Shown here one piece after another: positions 1 through 8,341 of a DNA stretch of 64,000 nucleotides. The position numbers and the translations under genes are program-made. The stretch's first letter is position 1. Every line of letters begins with the position of its first letter. The notes under the pieces are model-generated. The model had not been told where the DNA came from. It made no database searches and was given only the letters and a program-made list of their open reading frames with translations. The DNA comes from Cocleimonas sp. (GTDB taxonomy: Bacteria; Pseudomonadota; Gammaproteobacteria; Thiotrichales; Thiotrichaceae). Where the stretch lies: assembly GCA_021647365.1 (NCBI GenBank), contig JAKIUW010000005.1:1-64000 (forward strand), given 5' to 3'.

Positions 1-129
1 TCTGCATGAATTTACTAAAGAAAGAGCCTTCAAAGTTAAGCATTAAACAGAAACGACTTAATACCGCATGGAATGATAACTTTCGATATAAGGTTCTTTT
101 TGGAGGTGATTTTTAATGCGTTAGCCCTG
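1..129 (+). mobile_element. 3' end of an ISAs1-family-like insertion sequence
   Basis: An open frame enters from the left edge and can be read from position 3 to a TAA at 114-116. Its last residues include SIKQKRLNTAW and KVLFGGDF, the kind of C-terminus seen in ISAs1-family (H-repeat type) transposases. The stop is followed at 115-129 by AATGCGTTAGCCCTG, which looks like the right terminal inverted repeat of such an element. Only about 37 codons are visible, so I cannot tell whether the transposase is intact upstream. The family assignment rests on this short C-terminus and the end sequence. Confidence 0.65.
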
Positions 130-138
130 GGGAGGGGT

Positions 139-271
139 TGAGCTTCCCCCATTTCCACAGATACTTTAAATAGAGGACAATAGCCCTACTACTTGGGGCG
201 TAAAAGCCCTGTAGATTTTGAATTAGAGAGTGTCTCTTAATTAATCCCTCTGTGAAACTGGGGGAAGCTCA
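139..271. mobile_element. 133-bp MITE with IS3-like ends and GGT target duplication
   Basis: The element starts TGAGCTTCCCCCA and ends with the complement TGGGGGAAGCTCA. The inverted similarity continues inward for about 10 more bases with single-base gaps (TTTCCACAGA against GTTTCACAGA). The 3-bp sequence GGT flanks both ends (136-138 and 272-274). TGA...TCA ends and 3-bp target duplications are typical of IS3-family insertions. The interior is too short to encode a transposase, so I read it as a non-autonomous internal-deletion derivative. It sits just outside the ISAs1-like end. Confidence 0.65.
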
Positions 272-433
272 GGTTTATGTATATAAAATAGTCAGAATAA
301 GCAGTTGGTCTGTTATAAAGTGTTTTTTTAGGCTAATTAAACTATTATCACGTAGAAAAATAGGTAGCTATACAGTATTTATAAGTTGTTATATCTTCCA
401 ATAAAATAATAAAAAAAACTATGGGCTGTTGTA

Positions 434-2860
434 ATGTCTTCGGATAAAACACAATCAAATCATGACTCATTAGACGACTCTGAACTACTTGTTTCAAAGA
501 CGAAGAGTGACAGTGTGCGATTAAAAAATCAAGATATAGCTACAGATGACTTTATAACTTCTGATGATGAGTTAGATGCTCTTTTAGAGTCACTTAGTGC
601 TGATAATGAAGCCCAGAATATTAAGATAGAAGAACAAGATATTCAGTATATTGATGAGGTTTCAATATCTTCTAAATCTCAACCAAAAAAAATCCCTTTA
701 AGCAAACCTGCTTCTCTAGAGGTTAAAGGTGTTGAAAGAAAGTCGTTATTTGGAATGCTTCGCTCATCATTTAATTCAAAAGATAATAAAAAAAGAGATG
801 ATAAAGAAAAGATTGTTAATGAAAAGTTGACAAAAGTAAGAATTGAACAGGATAAATTAGCTGAAAAAGCACAATTAAAGCAGGATAATATTGAGAAAAG
901 CAGGTTTAAAAAAGTAAAGAAAGAAAAGCTTGATAGTACAAAGATTGAGAAGGAAATACACAAACAAAATCTAGAAAAAGCAATATTGGATCAAGAAAAA
1001 ATTCAGAAGAAGTTGGATGAGAGGGAAATATATAGACAAGAAAAACTAAAGCAAGAAGAACTCGAGAAGGCAGTGCTTAAAAAAGCGAAGGAAGAAAAAG
1101 ATATACACGAAAGAGAAAAGCTAGAGAGAGAAAAATTAAAACAAAAGTTAGAGAAAGCTAGACTTGAACAATCGAGACTCGAGAAAGCTGAACAGGAAAG
1201 ACTGGAGCAAGAACATCTCGAGAAAGAACGTCTAGCCAAAGAAAAAGCTGAACAGGAAAGAGTTGAGCAAGAGCGTATTGAGAAAGAACGTCTGGCCAAA
1301 GAGAAAGCTGAACAGGAAAGACTGGAACAAGAGCGACTCAAGAAAGAACGTCTAGTCAAAGAGAAAGCAGATCTGGAAAGACTGGAGCAAGAGCGCCTCG
1401 AAAAAGAACGTCTCGTCAAAGAGAAAGCTGAACAGGAAAGACTGGAACAAGAGCGTCTCGAAAAAGAACGTCTAGCCAAAGAGAAAGCTGAACAGGAAAG
1501 AGTTGAGCAAGAGCGACTCGAGAAAGAACGTCTGGTCAAAGAAAAAGCTGAACAGGAAAGACTGGAACAAGAGCGTCTCGAAAAAGAACGTCTGGCCAAA
1601 GAGAAAGTTGAACAGGAAAGGCTGGAACAAGAGCGACTCAAGAAAGAACGTCTAGCCAAAGAGAAAGCTGAACAGGAAAGAGTTGAGCAAGAGCGACTCG
1701 AGAAAGAACGTCTGGTCAAAGAAAAAGCTGAACAGGAAAGAGTTGAGCAAGAGCGACTCGAAAAAGAACGTCTAGTCAAAGAAAAAGCCGAACAGAAAAG
1801 AGTTGAGCAAGAGCGACTCGAGAAAGAACGTCTGGTCAAAGAGAAAGCTGAACAGGAAAAACTGGAGCAAGAGCGCCTCGAAAAAGAACGTCTAGCTAAA
1901 GAAAAAGCTGAACAGAAAAGAGTTGAGCAAGAGCAGCTCGAAAAAGAACATCTAGCCAAGGAAAAGTCCGAAAAGGAAAGACTAGAACAAGCGGAAATAC
2001 AAGTAATTAGGGAGGATCTTGCGCTAGAGAAAGAAAAACTCAGATTGGAAAAAGAGAAGATAAGACTAGAAAGAGAAAAACTTGAATTAGAAAAGTCTGA
2101 GCAAGAAATTTCAAAAGAACTTCATCAACAAATTGTTAGCAACACAGTGATTTATGAAACTACAGAGGTTAATCATGAAAATGAAGTAGCTACTAAACGA
2201 GTAATTCAATTATGTGGAGAAAATAGTGATATTTCTACTGATAACGAAGTGGAAAGTATCTCTTTTGATCGTAATGAATATATGTTTGGTGCATTACTTG
2301 ATTATTTAGAAGTGGCAAAACAATCTCATCAGTTAATCCGCTTAAAATTTAATAAAGTCATTATTGTTATTGATCATACCTTGAATACAGTTTGTTGTAA
2401 TATTTTAACAACAAGTGACGAATATTTTGATGAATGCAAAACACCGACCACCCAAACTAAAATAGTGGCAGATGAGCTGGATTATAATGAAGCTAAAGCA
2501 CATCAAATACAAAGGAGAGAAAAACCAGAAAACGTGCACTCTCTTGAATCATTTTTATGGACAACAAGTTTGTTAACTTCTAGGGGTTTGTTACCAGATA
2601 ATACCAATATGACAAAACTAATGAGTCTTAAAAAAGATTTAAATATTAGCAGATTAGAGTCTATACCTTATGCTAACAATATTATTGATTTGCTTAACGA
2701 TAGACCTTGTAGCTTATTAGAAATTGCAGAAGAGTTAGGTATTCCACAGAGATTTGTTTTTGCATTTTACAATGCTGCTCTTAGTTTAGATAAGATTGAG
2801 TTCAATATTAGTGCAACATCAAAAGCCAAAAAATCTTTTGGTAAACTATTTCGTAAATAA
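434..2860 (+). CDS. Large coiled-coil protein with 20-residue tandem repeats
   Basis: This 808-residue protein has three parts. Residues 1-100 are acidic and probably disordered. Residues about 100-600 are a very charged (Glu/Lys/Arg/Gln) predicted coiled coil. Within it, residues 257-516 are 13 consecutive copies of a 20-residue unit of the type EQERLEKERLAKEKA, encoded by 60-bp DNA repeats. From about residue 616 a more globular C-terminal part follows, ending with a helical segment containing LLEIAEELGIPQRFVFAFYNAA, which could be a small winged-helix or helical-bundle domain. There is no signal peptide, so it is probably cytoplasmic. Similar C-termini occur in poorly characterised proteobacterial proteins. 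The function is unknown; a scaffold or cytoskeletal role is only a guess. No strong ribosome binding site precedes the ATG. Confidence 0.85.
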   Translation: MSSDKTQSNHDSLDDSELLVSKTKSDSVRLKNQDIATDDFITSDDELDALLESLSADNEAQNIKIEEQDIQYIDEVSISSKSQPKKIPLSKPASLEVKGVERKSLFGMLRSSFNSKDNKKRDDKEKIVNEKLTKVRIEQDKLAEKAQLKQDNIEKSRFKKVKKEKLDSTKIEKEIHKQNLEKAILDQEKIQKKLDEREIYRQEKLKQEELEKAVLKKAKEEKDIHEREKLEREKLKQKLEKARLEQSRLEKAEQERLEQEHLEKERLAKEKAEQERVEQERIEKERLAKEKAEQERLEQERLKKERLVKEKADLERLEQERLEKERLVKEKAEQERLEQERLEKERLAKEKAEQERVEQERLEKERLVKEKAEQERLEQERLEKERLAKEKVEQERLEQERLKKERLAKEKAEQERVEQERLEKERLVKEKAEQERVEQERLEKERLVKEKAEQKRVEQERLEKERLVKEKAEQEKLEQERLEKERLAKEKAEQKRVEQEQLEKEHLAKEKSEKERLEQAEIQVIREDLALEKEKLRLEKEKIRLEREKLELEKSEQEISKELHQQIVSNTVIYETTEVNHENEVATKRVIQLCGENSDISTDNEVESISFDRNEYMFGALLDYLEVAKQSHQLIRLKFNKVIIVIDHTLNTVCCNILTTSDEYFDECKTPTTQTKIVADELDYNEAKAHQIQRREKPENVHSLESFLWTTSLLTSRGLLPDNTNMTKLMSLKKDLNISRLESIPYANNIIDLLNDRPCSLLEIAEELGIPQRFVFAFYNAALSLDKIEFNISATSKAKKSFGKLFRK
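1201..1980 (+). repeat. 13 tandem copies of a 60-bp coding repeat
   Basis: The period is exactly 60 bp and copies differ by scattered substitutions. Recurring alternatives (ACTGGAACAA versus AGTTGAGCAA; CTAGCC versus CTGGTC) are shuffled among copies, which suggests unequal crossing-over or gene conversion. All copies keep the reading frame. Confidence 0.95.
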
Positions 2861-2873
2861 CTTATTATGAAGT

Positions 2874-2893
2874 CATGTAAAAGTGGGGTGTGC
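2874..2893 (+). repeat. G-run dispersed repeat, half-unit, shortened (4 G)
   Basis: CATGTAAAAGTGGGGTGTGC lies 14 bp after the stop of the coiled-coil gene. It matches the window-wide repeat but has only four G in the central run. Confidence 0.8.
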
Positions 2894-3005
2894 ATCTAAA
2901 TTTGTATTACAGTTATTAGGGCAGAAAGTTGTGCAAACAATATTAGTATATGCTAATATTGCTGTATTAGACGCTGTAACGCTAAATCCTAGGAAGGTGA
3001 ATCAA

Positions 3006-3827
3006 ATGAATATCAAAGATACATTATCAGCAATGACAGTTGTGATTGTATTTGCGAATGCAAATATAGCTAGCGCGGATAATGCCATTGCTTATCCTCC
3101 AGAAAATACATTACGTACCTATCAATTTCCTCCTCAGGCACCTATTGCACCTCGTTTAAATAATATGCCTGCGAGTTCAGCACCTTATGTATTTGGGCAA
3201 AATAACTTTCAGTCACGACAACCTCAAATTATTCAAGCTCCCCGTCAAATGCAAAACTATGGCAGAGTTCCTACTCAACCTCAGATGATGATAAATAGAA
3301 ACCTTCCTTCATACACACCACGTAACTTTGGGAATAATAGCTTTGCTACTAATCTAAGCAATAATAATTACCCTTTTTCAAATAATAATATGGTGCCTTT
3401 GGGTAATATGGGAAATAGTAGTTTTAATCCATTTTCAAATAGTAATATACCATTTTCGAATGGTTCAAATGGCATGATGCCTTCAAACCCTATGAATAAT
3501 ATGTTTGGTAAAAACGGTAATAATAATAATCAGAATTGGAATATGCCATTTTTTAATTCAAACAACAAAAATCGTAAAAAAGCGTGGGGTGACAAGCGAA
3601 ATATCTGGCCTGATTTTTATACCGATTTTACCGATGAGGCTTGGGACACAATGATGAGTGGACCACGTGATTTAGGACGTATGCCAGGTGGATGGCGCTT
3701 TCCTTATATCAGTATGCCTGATCCAGTGACGGTTTCCGATGCTATTACCAATCAATTCCCACCGATAGCAGAAGAGGCTGGTAATATGGCTGACTTCTCT
3801 GATTGGGGTATCTTTGATAATAAATAG
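3006..3827 (+). CDS. Secreted Asn/Met/Pro-rich low-complexity protein
   Basis: The start at 3006 is chosen because AGGAAGG lies just upstream and the first 24 residues form a signal peptide ending IASA before DNA. A longer frame starting at a GTG in 2883 begins inside a dispersed repeat and is not credible. The mature protein is about 249 residues. Residues 30-200 are rich in Asn, Pro, Met, Phe and Gln (runs such as NNNNQNWNMPFF). The last 70 residues are more ordered, with WPDFYTDFTDEAWDTMMSGP and MPGGWRFPYISMPDP. There are no cysteines in the mature region. The composition resembles structural periplasmic proteins such as sulfur globule coats, but I see no diagnostic motif. The function is unknown. 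Confidence 0.8.
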   Translation: MNIKDTLSAMTVVIVFANANIASADNAIAYPPENTLRTYQFPPQAPIAPRLNNMPASSAPYVFGQNNFQSRQPQIIQAPRQMQNYGRVPTQPQMMINRNLPSYTPRNFGNNSFATNLSNNNYPFSNNNMVPLGNMGNSSFNPFSNSNIPFSNGSNGMMPSNPMNNMFGKNGNNNNQNWNMPFFNSNNKNRKKAWGDKRNIWPDFYTDFTDEAWDTMMSGPRDLGRMPGGWRFPYISMPDPVTVSDAITNQFPPIAEEAGNMADFSDWGIFDNK

Positions 3828-4123
3828 TTAATTAAGACCTTTGCTTGAGAGGTTTGACGGGTTAATAATACTTAATCCCTGATGTTTTCCTTAAAACCCG
3901 AGTAATACTGCTATTTACTTTATATTAAGAGAAATAAGGGAGGTCACTTTATTTCTTAACTCTTGCGCACTCTCGTTCAAGGGTGCTCTATTAATAGATA
4001 AAACTATTTCTCATAATTTTTTAACTTATTAAGCTACCGTTTATCTTATTTATGTAGAATACCCTAATAAGGTATTTCTTTTTAGTGAAGAAATGCTGAT
4101 CAAGGATGATAAAGGGGAAGAAA
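3828..4123. other. Intergenic gap between secreted protein and mltB
   Basis: About 296 bp with no convincing ORF. It contains a loose inverted pair (GGGTT near 3859, AACCC near 3895), an AGAAATAA/TTATTTCT pair around 3930-3958 and a small terminator-like hairpin at 4058-4083. No known RNA was recognised. Confidence 0.6.
4058..4083 (+). terminator. Small terminator-like hairpin upstream of mltB
   Basis: AATACC (4058-4063) and GGTATT (4071-4076) form a 6-bp stem followed by TCTTTTT. It may terminate the upstream transcript, or may be part of the mltB leader. Confidence 0.4.
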
Positions 4124-5554
4124 ATGAATAACAAATATAAGTTGTTATCAAGTTTAGTTTTAGCAATTTTAGTTGTAAATATGTCTGCTTGCAGCAAAAC
4201 AGCTACAGTGAAACCAACGAAAGAAAAACCAGTAAAATACCGTGTTCAAACGGATACTAAAAACTCGAATAATAAATCTAAAAGCTATGCAAAACTTTCT
4301 GAATCATGGGAAAGTAAAGGTGTAGAAGAAAAACAAGAAGCTGACATCTCTGTCATTAAACTTCGACCAAAGAAAAAAATTGTTGTTAAGAGAGCGGTTA
4401 AGCGCTCAATACCTGCACGTCACAATGTTCAGAATAAAAGACGCGCTGTTGCACCAGTAACTAAAAAAAGAATAGCACCAATCAGACATGTAGCAAGAAA
4501 AGTTTATCAAGCTCCCCGACATTCAGCGCCCAAGTCAAATATTCGTTATGCTAGCTTAAAAGGTGATTACGCGCATAACCCACAAGCGCAATCATTTGTT
4601 AATATGATGGCATCGAAGCATGGTTTTGATCGTGGATACTTAAACTACCTCTTATCAAATACCGTTGCGACACCTTTTTTAAAGCGTATGGCGTATGCTG
4701 ATGCTTATGGTCGAAAAAGAACAGGTAATAAAAAGCCACGTGCAGGACGTTGGAATCGCTATCGTGGAAACTTCTTAACACCTAGAACAATCAACAAAGG
4801 CGTTGCGTTTGCACGTGCTAATCGTGTTGCATTGCAACGCGCAGAAGATCGTTATGGTGTTCCTAAAGAATATATTCTTGGAATTATTGGGGTAGAAACA
4901 CGCTATGGCGGAAACGTAGGTAAAAATCGCGCGATTGATGCACTCGCGGCAATGGGCTTTAATAACCCTCGTCGTGGAAAATATTTTAGAAGTGAATTAG
5001 AAGCATACCTATTAATGACGCGCAAAGAGCGACTCGATCCACTAAAACCAATGGCATCATACGCAGGTGCTTTGGGTCTATGTCAATTCATGCCAAGCAA
5101 TATCAAACGCTATGCGGTTGATCATGATGGTAATGGAGTTATTAATTTATGGACGCCTGCAGATGCAATCGGCAGTGTTGCAAATTACTTTAAAAAGCAT
5201 GGTTGGAGCAAAGGTGGTACTGTTGCAGTACAAGCAAACTCTATTAATTCAGGTTACAAAACGTTAAAGACAGGTTTCAAAAGCAAACACAGCCTTAGTC
5301 GTTTAAGAAATAAGGGTGTATCAGCTAGAAACTTGGGTAATATTTCAGGTAAAGCTAGTTTGATCAAACTGAACACCTATTCGGGTGATGAACTATGGCT
5401 AGGGGGGCGCAATTTCTATGTGATCACACGTTACAATCACAGTAGTCATTACGCAATGGCAGTACACCAGCTAGCGCAAGCGATTAAAGGCCGTATTGGT
5501 GGCCGTGCTGTTATTAGACAAGCTTCGATTGATTCTTTATTAAAGAACTTATAA
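4124..5554 (+). CDS. mltB: Membrane-bound lytic murein transglycosylase B family lipoprotein
   Basis: The protein cleaves the MurNAc-GlcNAc bond of peptidoglycan to give 1,6-anhydro ends. The ATG at 4124 is preceded by AAGGGGAAG; an in-frame upstream ATG at 4106 lacks such a site. A signal peptide ends in a plausible lipobox (MSAC), so it should be an outer-membrane lipoprotein. Residues 25-150 are a basic, low-complexity linker. The SLT_2/MltB catalytic domain follows, with YGVPKEYILGIIGVETRYGG carrying the catalytic Glu258, then SYAGALGLCQFMPS and an Asp-rich stretch DHDGNG. The 476 residues exceed the usual 360, because of the linker. A hairpin terminator lies about 95 bp downstream. Confidence 0.92.
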   Translation: MNNKYKLLSSLVLAILVVNMSACSKTATVKPTKEKPVKYRVQTDTKNSNNKSKSYAKLSESWESKGVEEKQEADISVIKLRPKKKIVVKRAVKRSIPARHNVQNKRRAVAPVTKKRIAPIRHVARKVYQAPRHSAPKSNIRYASLKGDYAHNPQAQSFVNMMASKHGFDRGYLNYLLSNTVATPFLKRMAYADAYGRKRTGNKKPRAGRWNRYRGNFLTPRTINKGVAFARANRVALQRAEDRYGVPKEYILGIIGVETRYGGNVGKNRAIDALAAMGFNNPRRGKYFRSELEAYLLMTRKERLDPLKPMASYAGALGLCQFMPSNIKRYAVDHDGNGVINLWTPADAIGSVANYFKKHGWSKGGTVAVQANSINSGYKTLKTGFKSKHSLSRLRNKGVSARNLGNISGKASLIKLNTYSGDELWLGGRNFYVITRYNHSSHYAMAVHQLAQAIKGRIGGRAVIRQASIDSLLKNL

Positions 5555-5559
5555 AACAT

Positions 5560-5584
5560 CATGTAAAAGTGGGGGGGTGTGCTT
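5560..5584 (+). repeat. G-run dispersed repeat, single half-unit
   Basis: A full 25-bp unit (CATGTAAAAGT, G7, TGTGCTT) begins 6 bp after the mltB stop codon, in the same orientation as the gene. Confidence 0.95.
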
Positions 5585-5649
5585 TTAATATTCATATTTG
5601 CTCAATATTACATTACATCAAGGCTTGATTAGCCCGCTTATAAATCTAT

Positions 5650-5688
5650 AATGCACAGTCCCATATTTAAATGGCACTGTGCATTTTT
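5650..5688 (+). terminator. Rho-independent terminator after mltB
   Basis: AATGCACAGT (5650-5659) pairs with ACTGTGCATT (5676-5685), extended by a partial inner stem, and is followed by a T-rich run. Placement fits mltB transcription termination. Confidence 0.8.
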
Positions 5689-5733
5689 ATTTGTGCATAA
5701 ACACTTATATATTCACAAATCAGGTAAAAAGTT

Positions 5734-7326
5734 TTGATTACAGCATCGAATATCACTATGCAGTTTGGCGCAAAGCCACTGTTTGAAAATGTATCCGTAA
5801 AATTTGGTAATGGCAACCGCTATGGTTTGATTGGCGCCAATGGTTGCGGGAAATCTACGTTCATGAAAATCCTCAGTGGCGATCTTACGCCGACAGCGGG
5901 CAACGTCATGATTGATCAAGATATAAACTTTGCGGTATTGGGGCAGGATCAATTTGCCTTTGAAGAATTCAGCGTGCTCGACACGGTTATCATGGGTGAT
6001 AAAAAACTGTGGAAGATAAAAGCAGAGCGTGATCGCATCTATAGTTTGCCCGAAATGACAGAAGAAGAAGGCATTAAAGTTGCCGATTTAGAAATCGAAT
6101 TTGGTGAAATGGATGGCTACACCGCTGAGGCGCGTGCAGGCGAATTATTACTGGGCTTAGAGATAGCAGAAGATTTGCATTGGGGTTCGATGAGTTCGGT
6201 TGCGCCGGGTTGGAAACTACGTGTGTTATTAGCGCAAGCTCTGTTCGCTGATCCTGAATTATTATTGCTTGATGAGCCAACCAACAACCTTGATATCAAC
6301 ACGATTCGCTGGTTAGAAAAAATCCTTAATAATCGTAAAAGCACCATGGTTATCATCTCGCATGATCGTCATTTCTTAAACAGCGTATGTACCAATATGG
6401 CTGATTTGGATTACGGCGAGCTTCGTATGTTCCCAGGTAATTACGATGAATACATGACTGCTGCGACACAAGCGCGAGAACAATTACAAAATGAGAATGC
6501 AAAAAAGAAGGTAAAGATTGCCGAGCTTCAAGCCTTTGTAAGTCGATTTTCTGCGAATGCATCAAAAGCAAAGCAAGCCACATCACGCCAAAAACAATTA
6601 GATAAAATTGAGCTGGCTCATATCAAGCCATCAAGCCGTGTGAACCCATACATTGTATTTGAGCAAGCAAAAAAGTTGTTTAGAAATGCAGTAGAAGTAA
6701 AAGGCCTGAGCAAAAGTTTTGATGAGCCAGTCTTCCAAGATGTAGATTTAATGGTTGAAGTCGGCGAGCGTATTGCCATTATCGGCCCTAACGGTATTGG
6801 TAAAACTACACTACTTCGTTGTTTAGCAGAAGACATTAAACCTGACAGCGGTTTCGTAAAATGGTCAGAAAATGCCACACTAGGCTACTATGCGCAAGAC
6901 CACGCACATGATTTTGAAGAGGGTGAAAACCTCTACGATTGGATGAACAAATGGCGTAATGAAGACGATGATGAACAGTCTATCCGTTCAGTGCTAGGGC
7001 GTTTATTATTTTCAAAACATGACAGCGAAAAGTCAGTAAAAGTTATTTCAGGTGGTGAGCAAGGCCGTATGCTATTTGGTAAGCTCATGTTACGCAAAAA
7101 TAATATATTGTTAATGGACGAGCCAACCAATCACTTAGATATGGAATCTATCGAGTCGCTCAATTTAGCACTGGATAATTACCCTGGCACATTGTTCTTT
7201 GTCAGTCATGATCGTGAATTTGTAAGTTCGTTGGCAACACGTATTATTGAAATGACCCCGAAGGGCATTGTTCAATACACTGGTACTTACGAAGAGTATC
7301 TGGATAGCCAAAGAAACGATTCTTAG
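5734..7326 (+). CDS. ybiT: ABC-F family ATPase YbiT
   Basis: This is a soluble ABC-F protein with two ATPase domains and no membrane part. ABC-F proteins bind the ribosomal E site and modulate translation. The TTG start is favoured because MITASNITMQFGAKPLF aligns with E. coli YbiT from its first residue and the length of 530 residues is identical. AGGTAAAAAG lies just upstream. Walker A motifs are GANGCGKST and GPNGIGKTT. Walker B regions are LLLLDEPTNNLD and ILLMDEPTNHLD. The first signature is degenerate (SSVAPGWKLR) and the second is ISGGEQGR, as is usual for YbiT. A charged interdomain linker lies near residues 245-300. Confidence 0.95.
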   Translation: MITASNITMQFGAKPLFENVSVKFGNGNRYGLIGANGCGKSTFMKILSGDLTPTAGNVMIDQDINFAVLGQDQFAFEEFSVLDTVIMGDKKLWKIKAERDRIYSLPEMTEEEGIKVADLEIEFGEMDGYTAEARAGELLLGLEIAEDLHWGSMSSVAPGWKLRVLLAQALFADPELLLLDEPTNNLDINTIRWLEKILNNRKSTMVIISHDRHFLNSVCTNMADLDYGELRMFPGNYDEYMTAATQAREQLQNENAKKKVKIAELQAFVSRFSANASKAKQATSRQKQLDKIELAHIKPSSRVNPYIVFEQAKKLFRNAVEVKGLSKSFDEPVFQDVDLMVEVGERIAIIGPNGIGKTTLLRCLAEDIKPDSGFVKWSENATLGYYAQDHAHDFEEGENLYDWMNKWRNEDDDEQSIRSVLGRLLFSKHDSEKSVKVISGGEQGRMLFGKLMLRKNNILLMDEPTNHLDMESIESLNLALDNYPGTLFFVSHDREFVSSLATRIIEMTPKGIVQYTGTYEEYLDSQRNDS

Positions 7327-7339
7327 TTTTAACTCTTAT

Positions 7340-7361
7340 CATGTAAAAGTGGGGGGGTGTG
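7340..7361 (+). repeat. G-run dispersed repeat, single half-unit
   Basis: CATGTAAAAGT, G7, TGTG begins 14 bp after the ybiT stop. The terminal CTT is replaced by AAC. Confidence 0.9.
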
Positions 7362-7381
7362 AACGCAACAAGTTTAAATAG

Positions 7382-7453
7382 CGTCATTCCCGAATGTTTT
7401 AGTCGGGAATCTTGTGGGGATGATATTCCCGCTAAAAGCTTGCGGAAATGACG
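7382..7453. repeat. REP-like GTCATTCCCG inverted-repeat element
   Basis: The element runs from CGTCATTCC to GGAAATGACG and contains two sub-hairpins: ATTCCCGA/TCGGGAAT and ATTCCCGC/GCGGAAAT. Elements of this GTCATTCC type are common in proteobacterial intergenic DNA. It lies in the leader region of mtnN. Confidence 0.75.
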
Positions 7454-7478
7454 ATAAGTAGCTAAGAGAAATATCAAT

Positions 7479-8225
7479 ATGATCGGTATCATGTCGGCAA
7501 TGCACGAAGAATTAAATCGTATCGTTGCAATGTTGTCTGATGTAACCGAAGAGAAAGTAGGGCATAAGCTTGTCTACCTAGGCAAACTCAATAATAAAAA
7601 AGTAGCTGTTGTTTTCTCTGGTTGGGGTAAGGTTGCCGCCGCTACCACATCCACCATGCTTATCGAACGCTACACTATTTCCCAATTAATATTTACTGGC
7701 GTTGCGGGAGGTGTTCAGTCACACCTAAATATTGGTGACATAGTCATTGGTAAATTCTTTGTACAGCATGATATGGATTGTGCGGGAGTGTTGGGCATCA
7801 AGCGTTTTGAAATACCTTTGTTATCTTTAACTGAAATTCCTTCGACAGAAGATTTGCAGATTAAATCTGAGAAAGCGGCAAAAGACTATCTTGATTTTGA
7901 TCTTGCGGGCGATGTAGAAAAAGAAGAGTTGGAGAACTTAAATATTAATAGCCCCATTATCCACTGTGGTTTAATTGCCAGCGGTGATCAGTTTATAAGT
8001 TCGCATGAAAAGTTACAGGAACTGCGCGAAGCATTGCCAGATTTGCTTGCGGTAGAAATGGAAGGCGCATCTGTCGCGCAAGTGGCTTATGAGTATGATT
8101 TACCCTTTATTGTAATCAGAGTGATTTCAGATAAGGCGGATGATGAATCGTTAATTGATTTTTCACGTTTCATTGAAAAGGTCGCCTCTCACTTTACAGC
8201 GGGTATTATCAAAAGATTAATTTGA
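7479..8225 (+). CDS. mtnN: 5'-methylthioadenosine/S-adenosylhomocysteine nucleosidase
   Basis: The enzyme hydrolyses methylthioadenosine and S-adenosylhomocysteine to adenine and the thioribose or ribosylhomocysteine product, for methionine salvage and relief of SAH inhibition. The PNP_UDP_1 fold is clear: IGIMSAMHEE at the N-terminus with the conserved Glu, GVAGG near residue 75, SGDQFISS, the substrate-binding VEMEGASVAQVA, and ISDKADD with the catalytic Asp. At 248 residues it is slightly longer than E. coli MtnN (232) owing to an insertion near residues 110-160. It appears monocistronic. The gene converges on the Sel1-repeat gene, with an unusual repeat mosaic between them. Confidence 0.92.
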   Translation: MIGIMSAMHEELNRIVAMLSDVTEEKVGHKLVYLGKLNNKKVAVVFSGWGKVAAATTSTMLIERYTISQLIFTGVAGGVQSHLNIGDIVIGKFFVQHDMDCAGVLGIKRFEIPLLSLTEIPSTEDLQIKSEKAAKDYLDFDLAGDVEKEELENLNINSPIIHCGLIASGDQFISSHEKLQELREALPDLLAVEMEGASVAQVAYEYDLPFIVIRVISDKADDESLIDFSRFIEKVASHFTAGIIKRLI

Positions 8226-8243
8226 TATTGGAACTTAATGAAA

Positions 8244-8333
8244 GATCATGTAAAAGTATGCTGGGCATTGCGAAGCAATACCCAGTAGTGGTTGAAACAA
8301 GATAAAAGCACACCCCCCTAATTTTACATGATC
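8244..8333. repeat. Mosaic inverted element from two outward-facing repeat fragments
   Basis: GATCATGTAAAA begins the element and TTTTACATGATC ends it. The right part (8306-8330) is a G-run repeat in reverse orientation with a C6 run. The left copy loses the G-run and continues into a separate hairpin, CTGGGCATTGC / GCAATACCCAG (8261-8285). It lies between two convergent genes, where a bidirectional terminator would be expected. Confidence 0.8.
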
Positions 8334-8341
8334 AAATAAGG

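Noticed and set aside
1003..1959. A 318-codon open frame on the minus strand opposite the tandem repeats (Ser/Arg/Cys-rich)
   Set aside because: It is produced by the 60-bp periodic repeat on the plus strand; its composition is implausible and it has no ribosome site.
1181..1980. Possible CRISPR array because of the regular 60-bp period
   Set aside because: The whole unit repeats with no unique spacers and it encodes protein.
2883..3005. N-terminal extension of the secreted Asn-rich protein from GTG 2883
   Set aside because: It starts inside a dispersed repeat. The ATG at 3006 has a strong ribosome site and a proper signal peptide.
5619..5700. Possible small RNA between mltB and ybiT
   Set aside because: The hairpin with T-tract is explained as the mltB terminator; no promoter was seen.
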